From NCBI GenBank assembly GCA_026184775.1, contig JANCYW010000005.1, positions 396,501 through 460,500 of the forward strand: 64,000 bases of DNA, written 5' to 3'. Position numbers and translations under genes: made by a program. Below, piece by piece: positions 26,420 through 36,080 of the stretch (position 1 is its first letter; every line of letters starts with the position of its first letter). Below the pieces are notes generated by a model that had not been told where the DNA came from, ran no database searches, and saw only the letters and a list, made by a program, of their open reading frames with translations. Source of the DNA: Cyanidium caldarium (Eukaryota; Rhodophyta; Bangiophyceae; Cyanidiales; Cyanidiaceae).

Positions 26420-27853
26420 CTACTCCGGTGCAGCAGCAGCAGCAGCAGCAGTCGTAGCGCTGACGGGCATGGCGCCGTGGCCCATGGTCTGCGGCACGCC
26501 GAACAGCGCCTTGATGCTGCCGTACAGCAGAAATTGGCCCGTCACGATCAGCGCCACCTGGGCACATCGCGGCAGCAAGCCGAGGAACAGGCCGCGCACG
26601 CCCAGCTCGTGGGCGATGCTCTGCATGCGCGCGGTCATCTGTCGGAACGCTGCTGCCAGATGCGACAGGGTCCAGTCGGCATTGGGCAGCCAGGCGTTGC
26701 CCGGATTCAGCTGGACGCTCGATGCGCGGCCGTTCTCTAAAAACGCCGCCGTTGCTGCCGCCGCCGTCGGCGATGACGGTGCGATCTCGCCCTCTGCAGC
26801 CGCCCAACTGCGCGGTGCCGCTGCCGGCCGCGGTGCCTCGACACCCAGGCCGTCCCATGCCGCCCGCCCCGGCGCCACCACTCCTCCCGCCACCCAGCCA
26901 TCCATATGCTCGCCGTGCTTGTTGATGCGGCTGAGGATGGTATCGCCCGGCTGGCTGGCCACGGCCGCACACGTCCCGCTGATCACTCCTGCCGCCAACG
27001 ACAGCCCGATCTCCACCCGCACCGGCAACTTGGCATTGAGCGCTTGCTCCGTGCCCAGTGCCGCCGCCCGCATCCAACTCAGTGACAGCTCGTACGACCA
27101 AAACTGCGCCGCCGTGTACGGACACTGCTTGGTGATCAGCGGCAGCCAGCCCTTGTACATGCCATACACGCCCTCGTGCATCAGTTTGGTCAGTCCCTCC
27201 CAGAAGTTGCCGGCAAAACTGCGGTCACTCACCATGCGGATGCGCACCGCCTCCAGCGGGCACAGCGCCGTCGAGGCCACCACCTCCGAGCCGATGGCGG
27301 CCAGCACGTAATACCCGGCGGGCACCGGTGCGCCCTCGGCTATGCCGCCCGCGTAGACGATCAGCAGACGCAGCTGCTCGTAGGAGGCGTATTTGAGCGC
27401 ACCGTGCATAAAGTAGCCGGTGGCGGTGGCGCCCAGGCCCTGCAACAACATGGACGGCCCGTCCTCTTTGACGATCTTCCGCAGGCCGCCGAGCGTCGTG
27501 GGGTACGCATCCGGCTCCAGCTGCATCTTGGTGCGCAGCACGTCCAGCGGGGTGGTCAGCGAGTGGGTCAGCAGCGCGCAGGTACCTCCGGCAGCAAACA
27601 ACTTCAGAAATAGCACCACGTCCACCCCCGACTGCTCGGCAGCTCCCAGAGCCACCAGCAGCTTGAGCACGCCCCATAGCAGCGCGCCCACCAGGCGCGC
27701 TCGTGGCGACCGTCGCGCCAGCTCCCGCTGCACGGCGCCGCCACCGCGCCACACCAACGCCGCCAGTACGGCCAGCACCGCCCAGTTGGTCATGTCGCCA
27801 GAACGGACGGTGAACGGGACGAGCGCGGTAAGCGTGTCGCGCCACCGCCCCAT
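26420..27853 (-). CDS. Mitochondrial carrier, phosphate-carrier-like
   Basis: 477-aa SLC25-type protein. First repeat has TTPLDVLRTKMQ, second CPLEAVRIRMVSDRSF, third SQPGDTILSRINK, i.e. three P-x-D/E-x-x-R/K signatures. The CPLEAVRIRMVSD and LMHEGVYGMYKGWLPL segments resemble phosphate carriers (SLC25A3/PiC), so inorganic phosphate import is the likely role, but I rate this as family-level. A 60-80 residue Ala/Pro-rich insert follows the third signature (about 26680-26890) and is longer than usual. The N-terminus carries a hydrophobic stretch and could reflect organelle targeting; a second Met at residue 21 is also possible. Confidence 0.82.
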   Translation of the reverse strand: MGRWRDTLTALVPFTVRSGDMTNWAVLAVLAALVWRGGGAVQRELARRSPRARLVGALLWGVLKLLVALGAAEQSGVDVVLFLKLFAAGGTCALLTHSLTTPLDVLRTKMQLEPDAYPTTLGGLRKIVKEDGPSMLLQGLGATATGYFMHGALKYASYEQLRLLIVYAGGIAEGAPVPAGYYVLAAIGSEVVASTALCPLEAVRIRMVSDRSFAGNFWEGLTKLMHEGVYGMYKGWLPLITKQCPYTAAQFWSYELSLSWMRAAALGTEQALNAKLPVRVEIGLSLAAGVISGTCAAVASQPGDTILSRINKHGEHMDGWVAGGVVAPGRAAWDGLGVEAPRPAAAPRSWAAAEGEIAPSSPTAAAATAAFLENGRASSVQLNPGNAWLPNADWTLSHLAAAFRQMTARMQSIAHELGVRGLFLGLLPRCAQVALIVTGQFLLYGSIKALFGVPQTMGHGAMPVSATTAAAAAAAPE

Positions 27854-28238
27854 GGACCCCGCGGCTGGCGAGGAGCCGGCAGCGGGAAAGAGACGGAGCT
27901 GCTACTGAGAGAAAACGCGAGACAGACGGCTTCAGCTTCACGGTGGAGGTGCTGGCAACTCGTCTCGGTCGGTGCGTCCCAACGCGCGTTGACGGGAACG
28001 ACAGCGCGTCGAACAGCGGCTCCGTGGAAAGTGTTCCCGCGTGGCGAGCGCCCCGGCACGCAGGGAGGCATGGGCGAACTGCGGAGCAATTGTCGAAGTT
28101 TCGATGACCAAGCGGAGACGTAGGGAGGGATAGTGTTATCCAGTTATTCAAGTAGAGGCGCTCGGGAGTGTGGCTGCCGTAGTTGCAGCACGGTCACTGG
28201 CGTCGAGGCCACACCGCACCCTTGCCGCTCTCGCTGCG
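27854..28238 (-). other. Intergenic region between UROD and carrier genes
   Basis: 385 bp between two minus-strand genes: the promoter of the carrier gene and the 3' end of UROD. No gene or structured element seen; frames here are short and unlike proteins. Confidence 0.4.
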
Positions 28239-29573
28239 TCAGCCTTGCCGCAGCGGCCCGTTCTCTTCAGCGCTGGCGCTGTCGTGCTCGGCCGATAGCT
28301 GTCGGTACCACTCGGCGTATTCCAACTCCTGCACGTACTCACATAGCGCTGCCACCATGGATTCGGGAGTGGACTGGGTCACTCCGTGGCCGAGGTTCAC
28401 GATATGCGCGCCGCCGGCCGCGCTGCGCACGCACTGTTCCAGTTCCCATTTCAGGTGTGCGCGCTCACCCACCTCCAACAACATCGGGTCCAGATTGCCC
28501 TGTAGGGCCATGTCCCGCCCCAGCAATCGACGCGCTGCCGACATGTTGGTCTTCCAGTCCAGGCCGAGGCAGGCCAGCGGCTGTGGGCGGACGGCGCCCG
28601 CGGCGCGCAGCGCTTCGCGCACACACCGCATCTTGCCGCAGGAGCCGTTCGCGTACAGTATGAGCGGCACGTCTGGTCGACGTTCGTGCACCGCCGTCGC
28701 CAGCCGCATACTGTACTGCAACGACAGCTGGGGATAATGCGCGGGCGGCAGATGATGCGCCCACGAGTCGAACAGCTGCACGGCATCCGCGCCGCTGTCA
28801 ATCTGGTACACCGCATACTCCGCCAAACTCTCGGTGATCGACGACAGCAGTCTGTGGAACAGGCGCTGCCCCTCCACCGAGTATATCATGCGCTTCAGAC
28901 GCTGCCCGCCCGATTTGCCGCTCTCGCCCTCCACCAGATACGCCGCCAGCGTGAACGGTGCGCCGATAAAACCCAGCAGTGCCGGCCGGTCGGGCGCATC
29001 CGCCAGCGTCGCCTGCAGCTCCCGCAGCGCTTCGCCCACAAACGGCAGTGCGAATGCTGCTTGCGCGCTCGACTCTAGACGCCGCAACCGCGTATCCACA
29101 TCGGCCGCACACCGCACCGGCTCGGCGATGACCGGCCCGCGGCCGCGTTGGATATCGAACGCGAACCCCAGCGCCGGCAGTGGCGTCAGGATGTCCGAAA
29201 AGAGAATCACCGCGTCCACGCCAAACGCACGCAGCGGCTGCAGCGATAATTCACAGGCGATGCCCGCGTTTTCGGAGCGCTCCCGAAAGGTGTACTTGTC
29301 CGAAAAGTCCCGGAATATCGACATGTAACGGCCCGCCTGACGCATGAGCCACACCGGCGGGCGCGGCAGCGACTGTTCCCCTCGCAACGCCCGCAACAAG
29401 AGCGGAGCGTGCGGCGGAGGCAGTGGGGCGGTTGCGGTGGGCGCGTCAGGCGTCGGCGCCTGACAGAGCCATCGCCGCGCGGGACACTTCGGCCGACGGT
29501 TGGAGAGCGAGCGCGGCGCGGGAGACACGAACAAGTACGCCGTCGGGCGGCGCAGCTCGGCGCTCCGTTCCAT
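28239..29573 (-). CDS. hemE: Uroporphyrinogen decarboxylase
   Basis: Enzyme of heme/chlorophyll synthesis that decarboxylates uroporphyrinogen III to coproporphyrinogen III. Diagnostic blocks: RPPVWLMRQAGRYM (substrate-binding), ILFSDILTPLPALG (catalytic Asp), GFIGAPFTLAAYLVEG, FDSWAHHLPPAHY, LGLDWKTNM, NLDPMLL and VNLGHGV near the C-terminus. From the ATG at 29573 it has 444 aa; the N-terminal 60 residues are Arg/Ser/Pro-rich, consistent with a plastid transit peptide. It adds tetrapyrrole supply to the same window as the bilin lyase. Confidence 0.95.
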   Translation of the reverse strand: MERSAELRRPTAYLFVSPAPRSLSNRRPKCPARRWLCQAPTPDAPTATAPLPPPHAPLLLRALRGEQSLPRPPVWLMRQAGRYMSIFRDFSDKYTFRERSENAGIACELSLQPLRAFGVDAVILFSDILTPLPALGFAFDIQRGRGPVIAEPVRCAADVDTRLRRLESSAQAAFALPFVGEALRELQATLADAPDRPALLGFIGAPFTLAAYLVEGESGKSGGQRLKRMIYSVEGQRLFHRLLSSITESLAEYAVYQIDSGADAVQLFDSWAHHLPPAHYPQLSLQYSMRLATAVHERRPDVPLILYANGSCGKMRCVREALRAAGAVRPQPLACLGLDWKTNMSAARRLLGRDMALQGNLDPMLLEVGERAHLKWELEQCVRSAAGGAHIVNLGHGVTQSTPESMVAALCEYVQELEYAEWYRQLSAEHDSASAEENGPLRQG

Positions 29574-29905
29574 TCCTCTCCGAGATAATGCAGCGGTGCT
29601 CGGAGCACTGCTCCGTCCTCGGTCGGTGCAACGCATGAGACCGGCGTCGGATGTGGTTCACACGAGAGCTCGATGCGTCGGCGAGCAGCCACGGCCGCCC
29701 ATCCGCGCTCCGATCCGCAGCGCGTCTCGATCGATCGAAACCGTTCAGGCGGCGGCGGCGGCGGCGGCGGCGGCGATCGAGGATGCCGCACCCGCTGCGG
29801 GCGCGCGCTGAGCGACGTGGGCAGCGACCGCCTCCCCTCGAAAGTGTCAGGCGTTGCGGCCTCGCTTCCAACGGCTGCGTCGTTCAACGGAGGTGTCTGT
29901 ATTGC
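29574..29905. other. Divergent promoter region with GGC repeat
   Basis: 332 bp between UROD and the thioredoxin-fold gene. It holds a GGC trinucleotide run at 29748-29775 and no recognisable gene. The plus frame is open through it, encoding a long Arg run, which is unlikely to be translated. Confidence 0.5.
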
Positions 29906-30748
29906 ATGCGGTGCGCGGGCGGTTGCACACGGGGTGGACGTGTTGCGTTTGTGGGTGTGTCTGGCGCAACGGCGGGGCGAGCCCGTCGCGGTCGCTGGGA
30001 GCGGACGGTCACTACCGCGGCGCAAGCGGGGAGCGGTGTGAGCGCCGCGTCGGGATCGTTTGTCGCGAGTCGAGTACGTGTGCGGTCGTTGCCGCCGGTG
30101 TTGGGCAAGCGTGGTGGCAGCACTGGGAAGGCCGGCAGTGCGGGAATCACGGGCGCCCGCATGGTCATGACCGAGTCGGAGATGGTGGAGTTGGGCACGG
30201 CGGCGCCGCCCTTCTCCCTGCCGGATGTGAGTACCGGCGAGTTGGTATCGCTGGACTCGCTCTATGCGGATAGCCCGCCGCCCAAGGCGCTGCTGGTGGT
30301 GTTCCTGTGTGCGCACTGCCCGTTCGTGAAGCATGTGGCGGGCGAGCTGGCGCGGCTGAGTGCGGACGTGCGCTCCGGCAAGTACGGTGCGGTGAAGATG
30401 ATCGGCATCAGCAGTAACTCGGTGGAGACGCACCCGGAGGATGCGCCGGAGCGCATGGCCGAGGAGATCGTCACCCGCAAGTACCAGTTTCCGATTTTGT
30501 ACGATGAGACGCAAGAGGTGGCGCGGTCGTGGCATGCCGCTTGCACACCGGACTTTTTCATCCTGGACCAGGATCGTAAGGTGTACTATCGGGGACGTCT
30601 GGACGCCAGCCGGCCGAGCAATAACGTGCCGGTGACCGGGGAGGATCTGCGGAACGCGTTGAGTCGTTGTGTGCAAGGCCAGCCGCCACCCGAGAAGCAA
30701 TTGCCGAGCATGGGCTGCAACATCAAGTGGAAACCGGGCACGACCTGA
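29906..30748 (+). CDS. Thioredoxin-fold (AhpC/TSA-type redoxin) protein
   Basis: 280 aa. The last 190 residues form a redoxin domain: GTAAPPFSLPDVSTGELVSL, LLVVFLCAHCPFVKHVAGEL with a CxxC pair (CAHC), ACTPDFFILDQDRKVYYRGRLD, and the closing LPSMGCNIKWKPG block, a set common to a group of cyanobacterial/bacterial thioredoxin-family proteins. The ATG at 29906 gives a basic, Gly/Ala/Ser-rich leader that fits plastid import; an ATG at 29651 is also open but adds an Arg-run. Likely role: disulfide or peroxide reduction in an organelle. Substrate unknown. Confidence 0.85.
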   Translation: MRCAGGCTRGGRVAFVGVSGATAGRARRGRWERTVTTAAQAGSGVSAASGSFVASRVRVRSLPPVLGKRGGSTGKAGSAGITGARMVMTESEMVELGTAAPPFSLPDVSTGELVSLDSLYADSPPPKALLVVFLCAHCPFVKHVAGELARLSADVRSGKYGAVKMIGISSNSVETHPEDAPERMAEEIVTRKYQFPILYDETQEVARSWHAACTPDFFILDQDRKVYYRGRLDASRPSNNVPVTGEDLRNALSRCVQGQPPPEKQLPSMGCNIKWKPGTT

Positions 30749-31303
30749 AGGGAGGCGGGTGAGAGGCGGCGGGAGCGGCGCAGGAGGCAGCAACGACGTG
30801 CTCACCAGCGACTGGGCGTTTTGTGGTAAAGCGTTGACGCGGTTTGGCCCGAGCGCTGGCGTTCGATGTCGCGTCGCTGCGAGCTGTGATGTGGGTGCGC
30901 ACACGCCGCGGTGAACTCGTCCGCGGCCACCGATCTTGCTTCGAGTCGCGCGTAGAGGTTTTGGGGGTGGAGCGCTCGACGAGCACAACGGTGCGGGAGG
31001 CGCTCGGATGCGCGGGCGATGGCGTGCTGCGAGTGCGCTGCAAACCGCGCGGCTTCGAGTCTGTCCGTCGTGAAGGCGTCTTAAAGGCACTGCAGAAGAA
31101 ACAAACGTTTTATACACATACAACAGGGCGATATTGGCGAAGAACAAGTGCGACGGGGCGCACCGGGTATTTTTCACATTACGCAGCTACTTCGAAGACA
31201 GCGGCGGCCAATACACCACTGCTGTCGCCACATCCAACAACAGCGCTCCCCAGCATATATAGTACAAGGCTATGTACAAGACGCGCAATATCGTACAAGT
31301 AGA
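30749..31303. other. Convergent intergenic region, no supported gene
   Basis: 555 bp between convergent stops. The first two-thirds are GC-rich; around 31080-31300 it becomes AT-richer with several ACA/ATA tracts. A plus frame (ATG at 30889 to 31302) exists but resembles no protein family and gives no hydrophobic or charged pattern I trust. Confidence 0.4.
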
Positions 31304-32428
31304 TTACATTGCCACCATCAACAAGAGCACCTCCACCAGGTGCGCCAGCACGGCCCAGTGCGCATCGTCGTGCACCATATGCGAGCCGACCAATTCCTGG
31401 TACGCGTCCAGCAACAACGACAGCGCCGCAAACAGCGGATGCCGCAGCGCCAGCGGTCGCGCGCCCAGTTCGCCGGCCCAGCGGGCCAGTCCCTCGACGC
31501 GCAGCGGCGCCAGCAGCAACGTCAGCAGCAGCGCGTACACCAGCAACCGCTTGCGGCGCGACTGTAACAGGAACGCCATGGCGCGTTCGCTCAACGAGGG
31601 AGCGTGCAAGGGAGAGTCCATTTGGAAGGACCGCTCCAGACGCCGCCGATCCTGGGTGTACGGCTCAGTGTCCGAGGTGGGCGCGTCACTCGTCGGACGC
31701 CGGTCACGCGGGCTCTGGCGCTCGATGGACAGGCTCACCGTCATGGTCGGGCCGAGGTCCACATCAGCCGGTCGGCCTCCTGGCGGCGCGGATGCCTTTT
31801 TCAATTTCCACAGACGTCGCAAGCGCGTTACCTTCTCGGACACCGCTTGCGCGTACGGCGATTCGCGGCGCACCGGCGACGGCAACATCGCCACCAACAC
31901 CAGCTGCACCTCAATCGGCAATAATCGCGTCAGCCGAGGCGAGTGTGGTGTGCTCGACTCGGAGAGCGGCGCTGCGGCGGCATTCGGCTGAGGCGTCATC
32001 GCCGGTTTTCCGTCGGGTTTCCGCCTCCCCACCCGTTCTGCACCCGCGGGCAGGCCGCTGCCACTCTGCCGCGTCTGCGAGAGCCGCATCGGTGCCGACT
32101 GCAGCCGATCGGCTGGCGCTCGCGTCCGACTGACTGCACTCCGCCGCGCCGCCGGTCCACGTCCGAGCGCCGCCGCACCCGCCACCACCCAAGCCAACGG
32201 CGCTGAGGCAACCCGACGCACGCTCGCGACGCCTCTGCCATCCGCGTCCATACTGTACAAGCCGATCCGGGTGCCTCGCGCAGCCGGCACTTCCGACAGC
32301 GCTGATGACGTGTCCAGCGGCGGCCGATCCGTTAATAAGAACCGCCGCCGCGATCGGACCACCGCGGCTGCGAGGCCGCCAAAGTCGGCAGCTCCACCTC
32401 CATCACGCTCCATTACTCTCCTGTACAA
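31304..32428 (-). CDS. Uncharacterised membrane protein
   Basis: 374 aa, no family recognised. The N-terminal 280 residues are basic and Ser/Pro-rich with two short hydrophobic patches. The C-terminal 90 residues are hydrophobic: a helix RLLVYALLLTLLLAPLRV, an amphipathic LARWAGELGARPLALRHPLFAALSLLLDAYQEL, and a final VLAHLVEVLLLMVAM ending at the stop. This is a plausible tail-anchored or two-helix membrane protein. The start may be this ATG or the one five codons later. Confidence 0.55.
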   Translation of the reverse strand: MYRRVMERDGGGAADFGGLAAAVVRSRRRFLLTDRPPLDTSSALSEVPAARGTRIGLYSMDADGRGVASVRRVASAPLAWVVAGAAALGRGPAARRSAVSRTRAPADRLQSAPMRLSQTRQSGSGLPAGAERVGRRKPDGKPAMTPQPNAAAAPLSESSTPHSPRLTRLLPIEVQLVLVAMLPSPVRRESPYAQAVSEKVTRLRRLWKLKKASAPPGGRPADVDLGPTMTVSLSIERQSPRDRRPTSDAPTSDTEPYTQDRRRLERSFQMDSPLHAPSLSERAMAFLLQSRRKRLLVYALLLTLLLAPLRVEGLARWAGELGARPLALRHPLFAALSLLLDAYQELVGSHMVHDDAHWAVLAHLVEVLLLMVAM

Positions 32429-32835
32429 GTCGGAAGCCGGAGGTCGCGATCGGGAACCGGTGATCTGTACACAGTGACCGGCGATGAGCGAATGAGCGAC
32501 ACACTTCGACGACGCCCGTCCCCGTCAACGACAACAGCGCGCGGGCAGCCGTTTTCGATGACGCGGCGAATCCGCGCGCACACACCCCGAAGCGTCCAAA
32601 ATCGATTCGTAACGCACGAGGTACACGTGTCACGAGCGGAATCGTCTCGCGCCGTGACGTTCGCTCTGCAAAATTCCGTTTCCGTCGCTCGACGCGGCGT
32701 CGACAACTTCCCTCACGTCGGGCGGTGCGTGCACGAGCGGCCAAGACACTTTCCTGGACGGATTTCGCCTCCAGTTCTTTACGGAGGCAACCGAAACTAG
32801 GAGGCCGTGCGTAGATTTCCCCAAAAAGATCCGGA
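32429..32835 (-). other. Intergenic region between two minus-strand genes
   Basis: 407 bp: 3' end of the beta-galactosidase and promoter of the membrane protein. Nothing recognised; no repeat or RNA. Confidence 0.4.
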
Positions 32836-35097
32836 TCACTCCTTGTCTACCACCATCTTCGCCCGATACACCCGTATTCTACCCAAATCCAGTGGCAACT
32901 GCCTCCCGCCCCCTTCATCGAACACCACCAAAACGTTATCGTGTCCGTCGGGCTGCAGACACCACTCCGGCACGTAATACCTCCTCTGCGTGGGTGTGCC
33001 TGCTGGCTCTTGTTCCACCGGCGCCGGCCGGCCATCTTCACTTGGCTGCAGGAGAAAGCCGTTTTTCGGCGCGGTGCCGACAATGTCCCAGTGGCGACCA
33101 CACGGATGCCCATTCATGTACAGCCATCCCTTTTCCAGCCCAGTGCCGTCCAAGTCGATTACGGCGCCTTTGTTCTCTGCGGCATCGGGCGGTGGCAGCG
33201 CTAGCGCCACTCGGTACCACCGCGGCCACGCCTCCGCCCGAAGTGCCCCGGTGGGGCTGCGGCTCGCCGATGTCCAGGTGAAGGGAAACTCGTCGGCATC
33301 GCCGCTCAGAACGCCAGCATGGCGTTCGCCCCGCAGGCCCACCGTGAACCCGGTAACCAGCGCATCTCGCTCGGCGCCGTCACGCCCGGTGGTATAGCGC
33401 GCCCACAGCAACGCCTTGCGCTCGTCGGCCATGTTCCCGCCAGGCGGCAGCTGCCAATCGCCCTTGACCATGCCCAGTGAGCTCACCAACACCACGTACT
33501 CGCACTCGCAGCACACCTCACCGATCTCGATACTGCCGTAGCCGTGCTCCGTGGCGTTCCAATCGTTCACAAAGCGGTCCTCGAATGGCGAATTCGGTCC
33601 CGATGCCATCCACTGCGGCGCGGCACCGTGCGTATGTTGGCGCACGGCCTGACGCCACACCTGGCCATAGTCGGCCACCCCGAGACGCAGCACGCTGTTC
33701 CCGGGCGCCGCCTCCGGGCACCGCAAGCGATACCAGGCGTAGTCGGTGCTGTCGGCACTGGCGGCCACAATGTCCGGCAGTTGCGCCAGGCCCGTGTCCG
33801 GTGGCAGTTCGCGCTCGAAACGCGGCACCTCGTGGCGCATGAACCACTGCCAATCGCACGCCAGCGCTTCAAAATACTCCACCGGGCGTGCCGGCACCAG
33901 CTCGGTGCGCAGCACCGTCCGCACCTCCGCACTGTCAAACAGCAGGCGCCGGGTGGCCCGCTCGTACACCACCACCCGTCGCCGCTCCTCATCCACCTCC
34001 AAATGCAGGCGGCTCACGTCCAGCACGCCGCGAAGCGGGTCTACATACGGCAGCAGCGCATCGTGCAGGCGCCGTAGATGCCGGCTCTTCGTCGTCTCGA
34101 TCGCGTACTCGTTGAGCGGCGCGTCGTAATCGTAACTGGTCGCCTGCAAGTACATGGTGTTCTGACGGCGCAAGTTGGTACCGCCAAAGTACATGTAGTA
34201 GTTGACGCCGCTGCCGCCCGCCGCCCAGAAGCGGATGACCGCGTACGCCAGGTCGCGGGCATCGCGCCGGTGATGCGGCGCGCCCCAGACGTCATACCAA
34301 CCGGTCCAACACTCGGTCCACAACAACGGCTGGCGGTCGGTGGCGTGCTGGCGGCGGTGTTGGTCCACCTGTTGGTGCGCGTAGAATGCGTTGATGGTCT
34401 CGATAACCGCATCGGAATGGGAGGCGCTGGCGCCCAGACACATGATCAGAGGCACGCCGAAACCCAGCCCCTTCTGCAGCGAGGCCACCCAGTCCAGATA
34501 CTGTTGACCGGCAGCACCGTACCGCTCCGCCACCATGGCGTACTCGTTTTCCAGTTGCACCAGAATGATGGGGCCACCTTGTGGTGCGAACAGCTGCGCC
34601 GGTCGCAGCGTCTCCTCCACCAGCCGGTGCAGCCACCGCTCCACTTGCGCGCAGAATGTCGGGTGGAACGTGCGGAAACGGATGGGCGTGGCATCGGCCG
34701 CGCCGCCGCCGCCGTCGCCGCCTCGCTGGTCACGCAACCACCACGGGAAGCCGCCGTAGTTGACCTCGGCGCACACGTAAGGCCCGATGCGCAACACCAC
34801 ATTCAGGTGATGCAGCCACGCGCACCGGATGAAACGCACCAGGTCGCGCGGACCATCAAAGTCGGCGGTCACGGCGCTGTCGGCGCTCGGTCGCCCGGCC
34901 TCGTGTTCGTTCCAGAACACATAGGTGTCGACGGTGTTGAGGCGGTCGCGTCGCATAGCCCGAAATATAACCGGCCACAAGCTGGGATGAGACCGAGGGT
35001 AATGCACCGACCCGGATAGCATGAAGAACGGCGTGCCATCGATTCGCAGCGAGTCGCCGGTGTACTCGACGCGTCGAGGCGCGCCCAGAGCGGCCAT
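32836..35097 (-). CDS. Glycoside hydrolase family 35 beta-galactosidase
   Basis: 753 aa. GH35 hallmarks at the N-terminus: SLRIDGTPFFMLSGSVHYPR, DRLNTVDTYVFWNEHE, VVLRIGPYVCAEVNYGGFPWWL, acid/base Glu185 in QLENEYA, nucleophile Glu262 in WTECWTGWYDVWG, then FWAAGGSGVNYYMYFGGTN and YDYDAPLNEYA. Cleaves terminal beta-galactose from glycans or galactosides. There is no signal peptide (begins MAALGAPRRVEYTG), so it looks cytosolic, unlike most plant and fungal relatives. The C-terminal jelly-roll domains are present (GLEKGWLYMNGHPCGRHW). Confidence 0.93.
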   Translation of the reverse strand: MAALGAPRRVEYTGDSLRIDGTPFFMLSGSVHYPRSHPSLWPVIFRAMRRDRLNTVDTYVFWNEHEAGRPSADSAVTADFDGPRDLVRFIRCAWLHHLNVVLRIGPYVCAEVNYGGFPWWLRDQRGGDGGGGAADATPIRFRTFHPTFCAQVERWLHRLVEETLRPAQLFAPQGGPIILVQLENEYAMVAERYGAAGQQYLDWVASLQKGLGFGVPLIMCLGASASHSDAVIETINAFYAHQQVDQHRRQHATDRQPLLWTECWTGWYDVWGAPHHRRDARDLAYAVIRFWAAGGSGVNYYMYFGGTNLRRQNTMYLQATSYDYDAPLNEYAIETTKSRHLRRLHDALLPYVDPLRGVLDVSRLHLEVDEERRRVVVYERATRRLLFDSAEVRTVLRTELVPARPVEYFEALACDWQWFMRHEVPRFERELPPDTGLAQLPDIVAASADSTDYAWYRLRCPEAAPGNSVLRLGVADYGQVWRQAVRQHTHGAAPQWMASGPNSPFEDRFVNDWNATEHGYGSIEIGEVCCECEYVVLVSSLGMVKGDWQLPPGGNMADERKALLWARYTTGRDGAERDALVTGFTVGLRGERHAGVLSGDADEFPFTWTSASRSPTGALRAEAWPRWYRVALALPPPDAAENKGAVIDLDGTGLEKGWLYMNGHPCGRHWDIVGTAPKNGFLLQPSEDGRPAPVEQEPAGTPTQRRYYVPEWCLQPDGHDNVLVVFDEGGGRQLPLDLGRIRVYRAKMVVDKE

Positions 35098-35663
35098 GGC
35101 GAGGCCGTGGATGGATCCAAGCGGTGGTTAGAGCGGTAGCGAGTAGAGATGTTGTGGAGACGGCGCCCGCCCGTTTCTATTAGGTGCCTACTGTAGATCC
35201 ATAGATACCTAACAATACCCGACTTTACGCCCCGCTTGCGCCTCCATCACCCCCGGATCCGCACGACGGCCAACCACACGAGACGACGACGAGGAGGAGG
35301 AGGAGGAGGAGGAGGAGGAGGAGGAGGAGATCGTCGCCAAACAATCTGCCGCGCACGGCGGCGAACCGGAGGCTCGACTGACCGACACCGGGTGCGATCG
35401 GCGTCGCATCAGCACGACACTCCTCGCTTTCTTCACCTCTTACTTCCTTTTATTCGTCATTCCATGCACCTGTCCCTCCCACCCGGGCATGAACACCGCC
35501 GGTCGGGTCCGTTCGGCTGCGTATCCGTATCGATACGCGCACTTTACCGAGACGTCCGTCCTGGACAGCAGCAGGCCGATCCGTCGAGCGCCTCGTCGGC
35601 TTGCTGCTTCGGGCGGTGCCCGCTCAGGGCGCTGCGGCGCGACCGCCGCCGCCTCTGCTGGCG
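35098..35663. other. Intergenic region with GAG repeat
   Basis: 566 bp between the beta-galactosidase start and the small TGA-interrupted gene, both minus strand. Contains an uninterrupted GAG/GGA run. No protein-like frame apart from shadows of the repeat. Confidence 0.5.
35290..35329. repeat. GAG/GGA trinucleotide microsatellite
   Basis: About 13 uninterrupted GGA units, preceded by ACG units. Intergenic, upstream of the beta-galactosidase gene; the reverse strand reads as CTC units. A polymorphic locus candidate. Confidence 0.95.
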
Positions 35664-36080
35664 CTATCGTGGGTGCGCGCGATGCTGCTCGTACGCTCGG
35701 CGCACCAGCCGCTGCGCCTGCTCGGTAGAGCCGGTGTCGGGGCGCACATTCGCCAGCAACAATCTCTGGAAAAAGCGATAGGCGTCGTTGCTTTCCGGAA
35801 TCTGCGCGGACGACATCCCGCCGGGCGCCTGCGCCTCGGCCGCCGTTGCCTCACCAGCCTCGGTGCTGGACGTGGCGCCCGCCTCGTCCTCTCCGGCCTT
35901 TCGCTTACCCACTGGCCGCGGCCGCAGCAACTTGCTCCAGGTGTTCTTGAATCATTTGCGGTTCTCCGAGAAATCTGCCCGGTAAAACGCCACCACCTCG
36001 TCCTTGATCTTCTTCAACGCGCTCCACTGGCCGTCGCCTGACCTCTCGTTGGGAGTCCGACCCGAAGACGAATCGCCCAT
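35664..36080 (-). CDS. Small uncharacterised gene, interrupted by in-frame TGA
   Basis: From the ATG at 36080, 42 codons (ending FYRADFSENRK) reach a TGA at 35952-35954. The same frame then goes on for 95 more codons (FKNTWSKLL..., later DAYRFFQRLLLANVRPD and a final AYEQHRAHPR) before TAG at 35664. Both halves look protein-like: a basic amphipathic N-terminal part and a helical C-terminal part around an Ala/Glu linker. Options: two separate small genes, an unrecognised intron, a TGG-to-TGA change in the sequenced strain or assembly, or stop-codon recoding. I recognise no family. The second half alone could start at the ATG about 50 codons before its stop. Confidence 0.4.

Noticed and set aside
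29207-31177. 656-codon minus-strand frame
   Set aside because: It runs antisense to the thioredoxin-fold gene and over UROD in another frame, is Arg/Pro/His-rich, and has no family pattern. It is a shadow of GC-rich genes.
30889-31302. Plus-strand frame in the 555-bp convergent gap
   Set aside because: Low-complexity, no known pattern, the second half lies in AT-richer non-coding DNA.
35952-35954. TGA read as selenocysteine
   Set aside because: No known selenoprotein family fits, no thioredoxin-like CxxU context, and I could not see a SECIS element. Kept only as one option.
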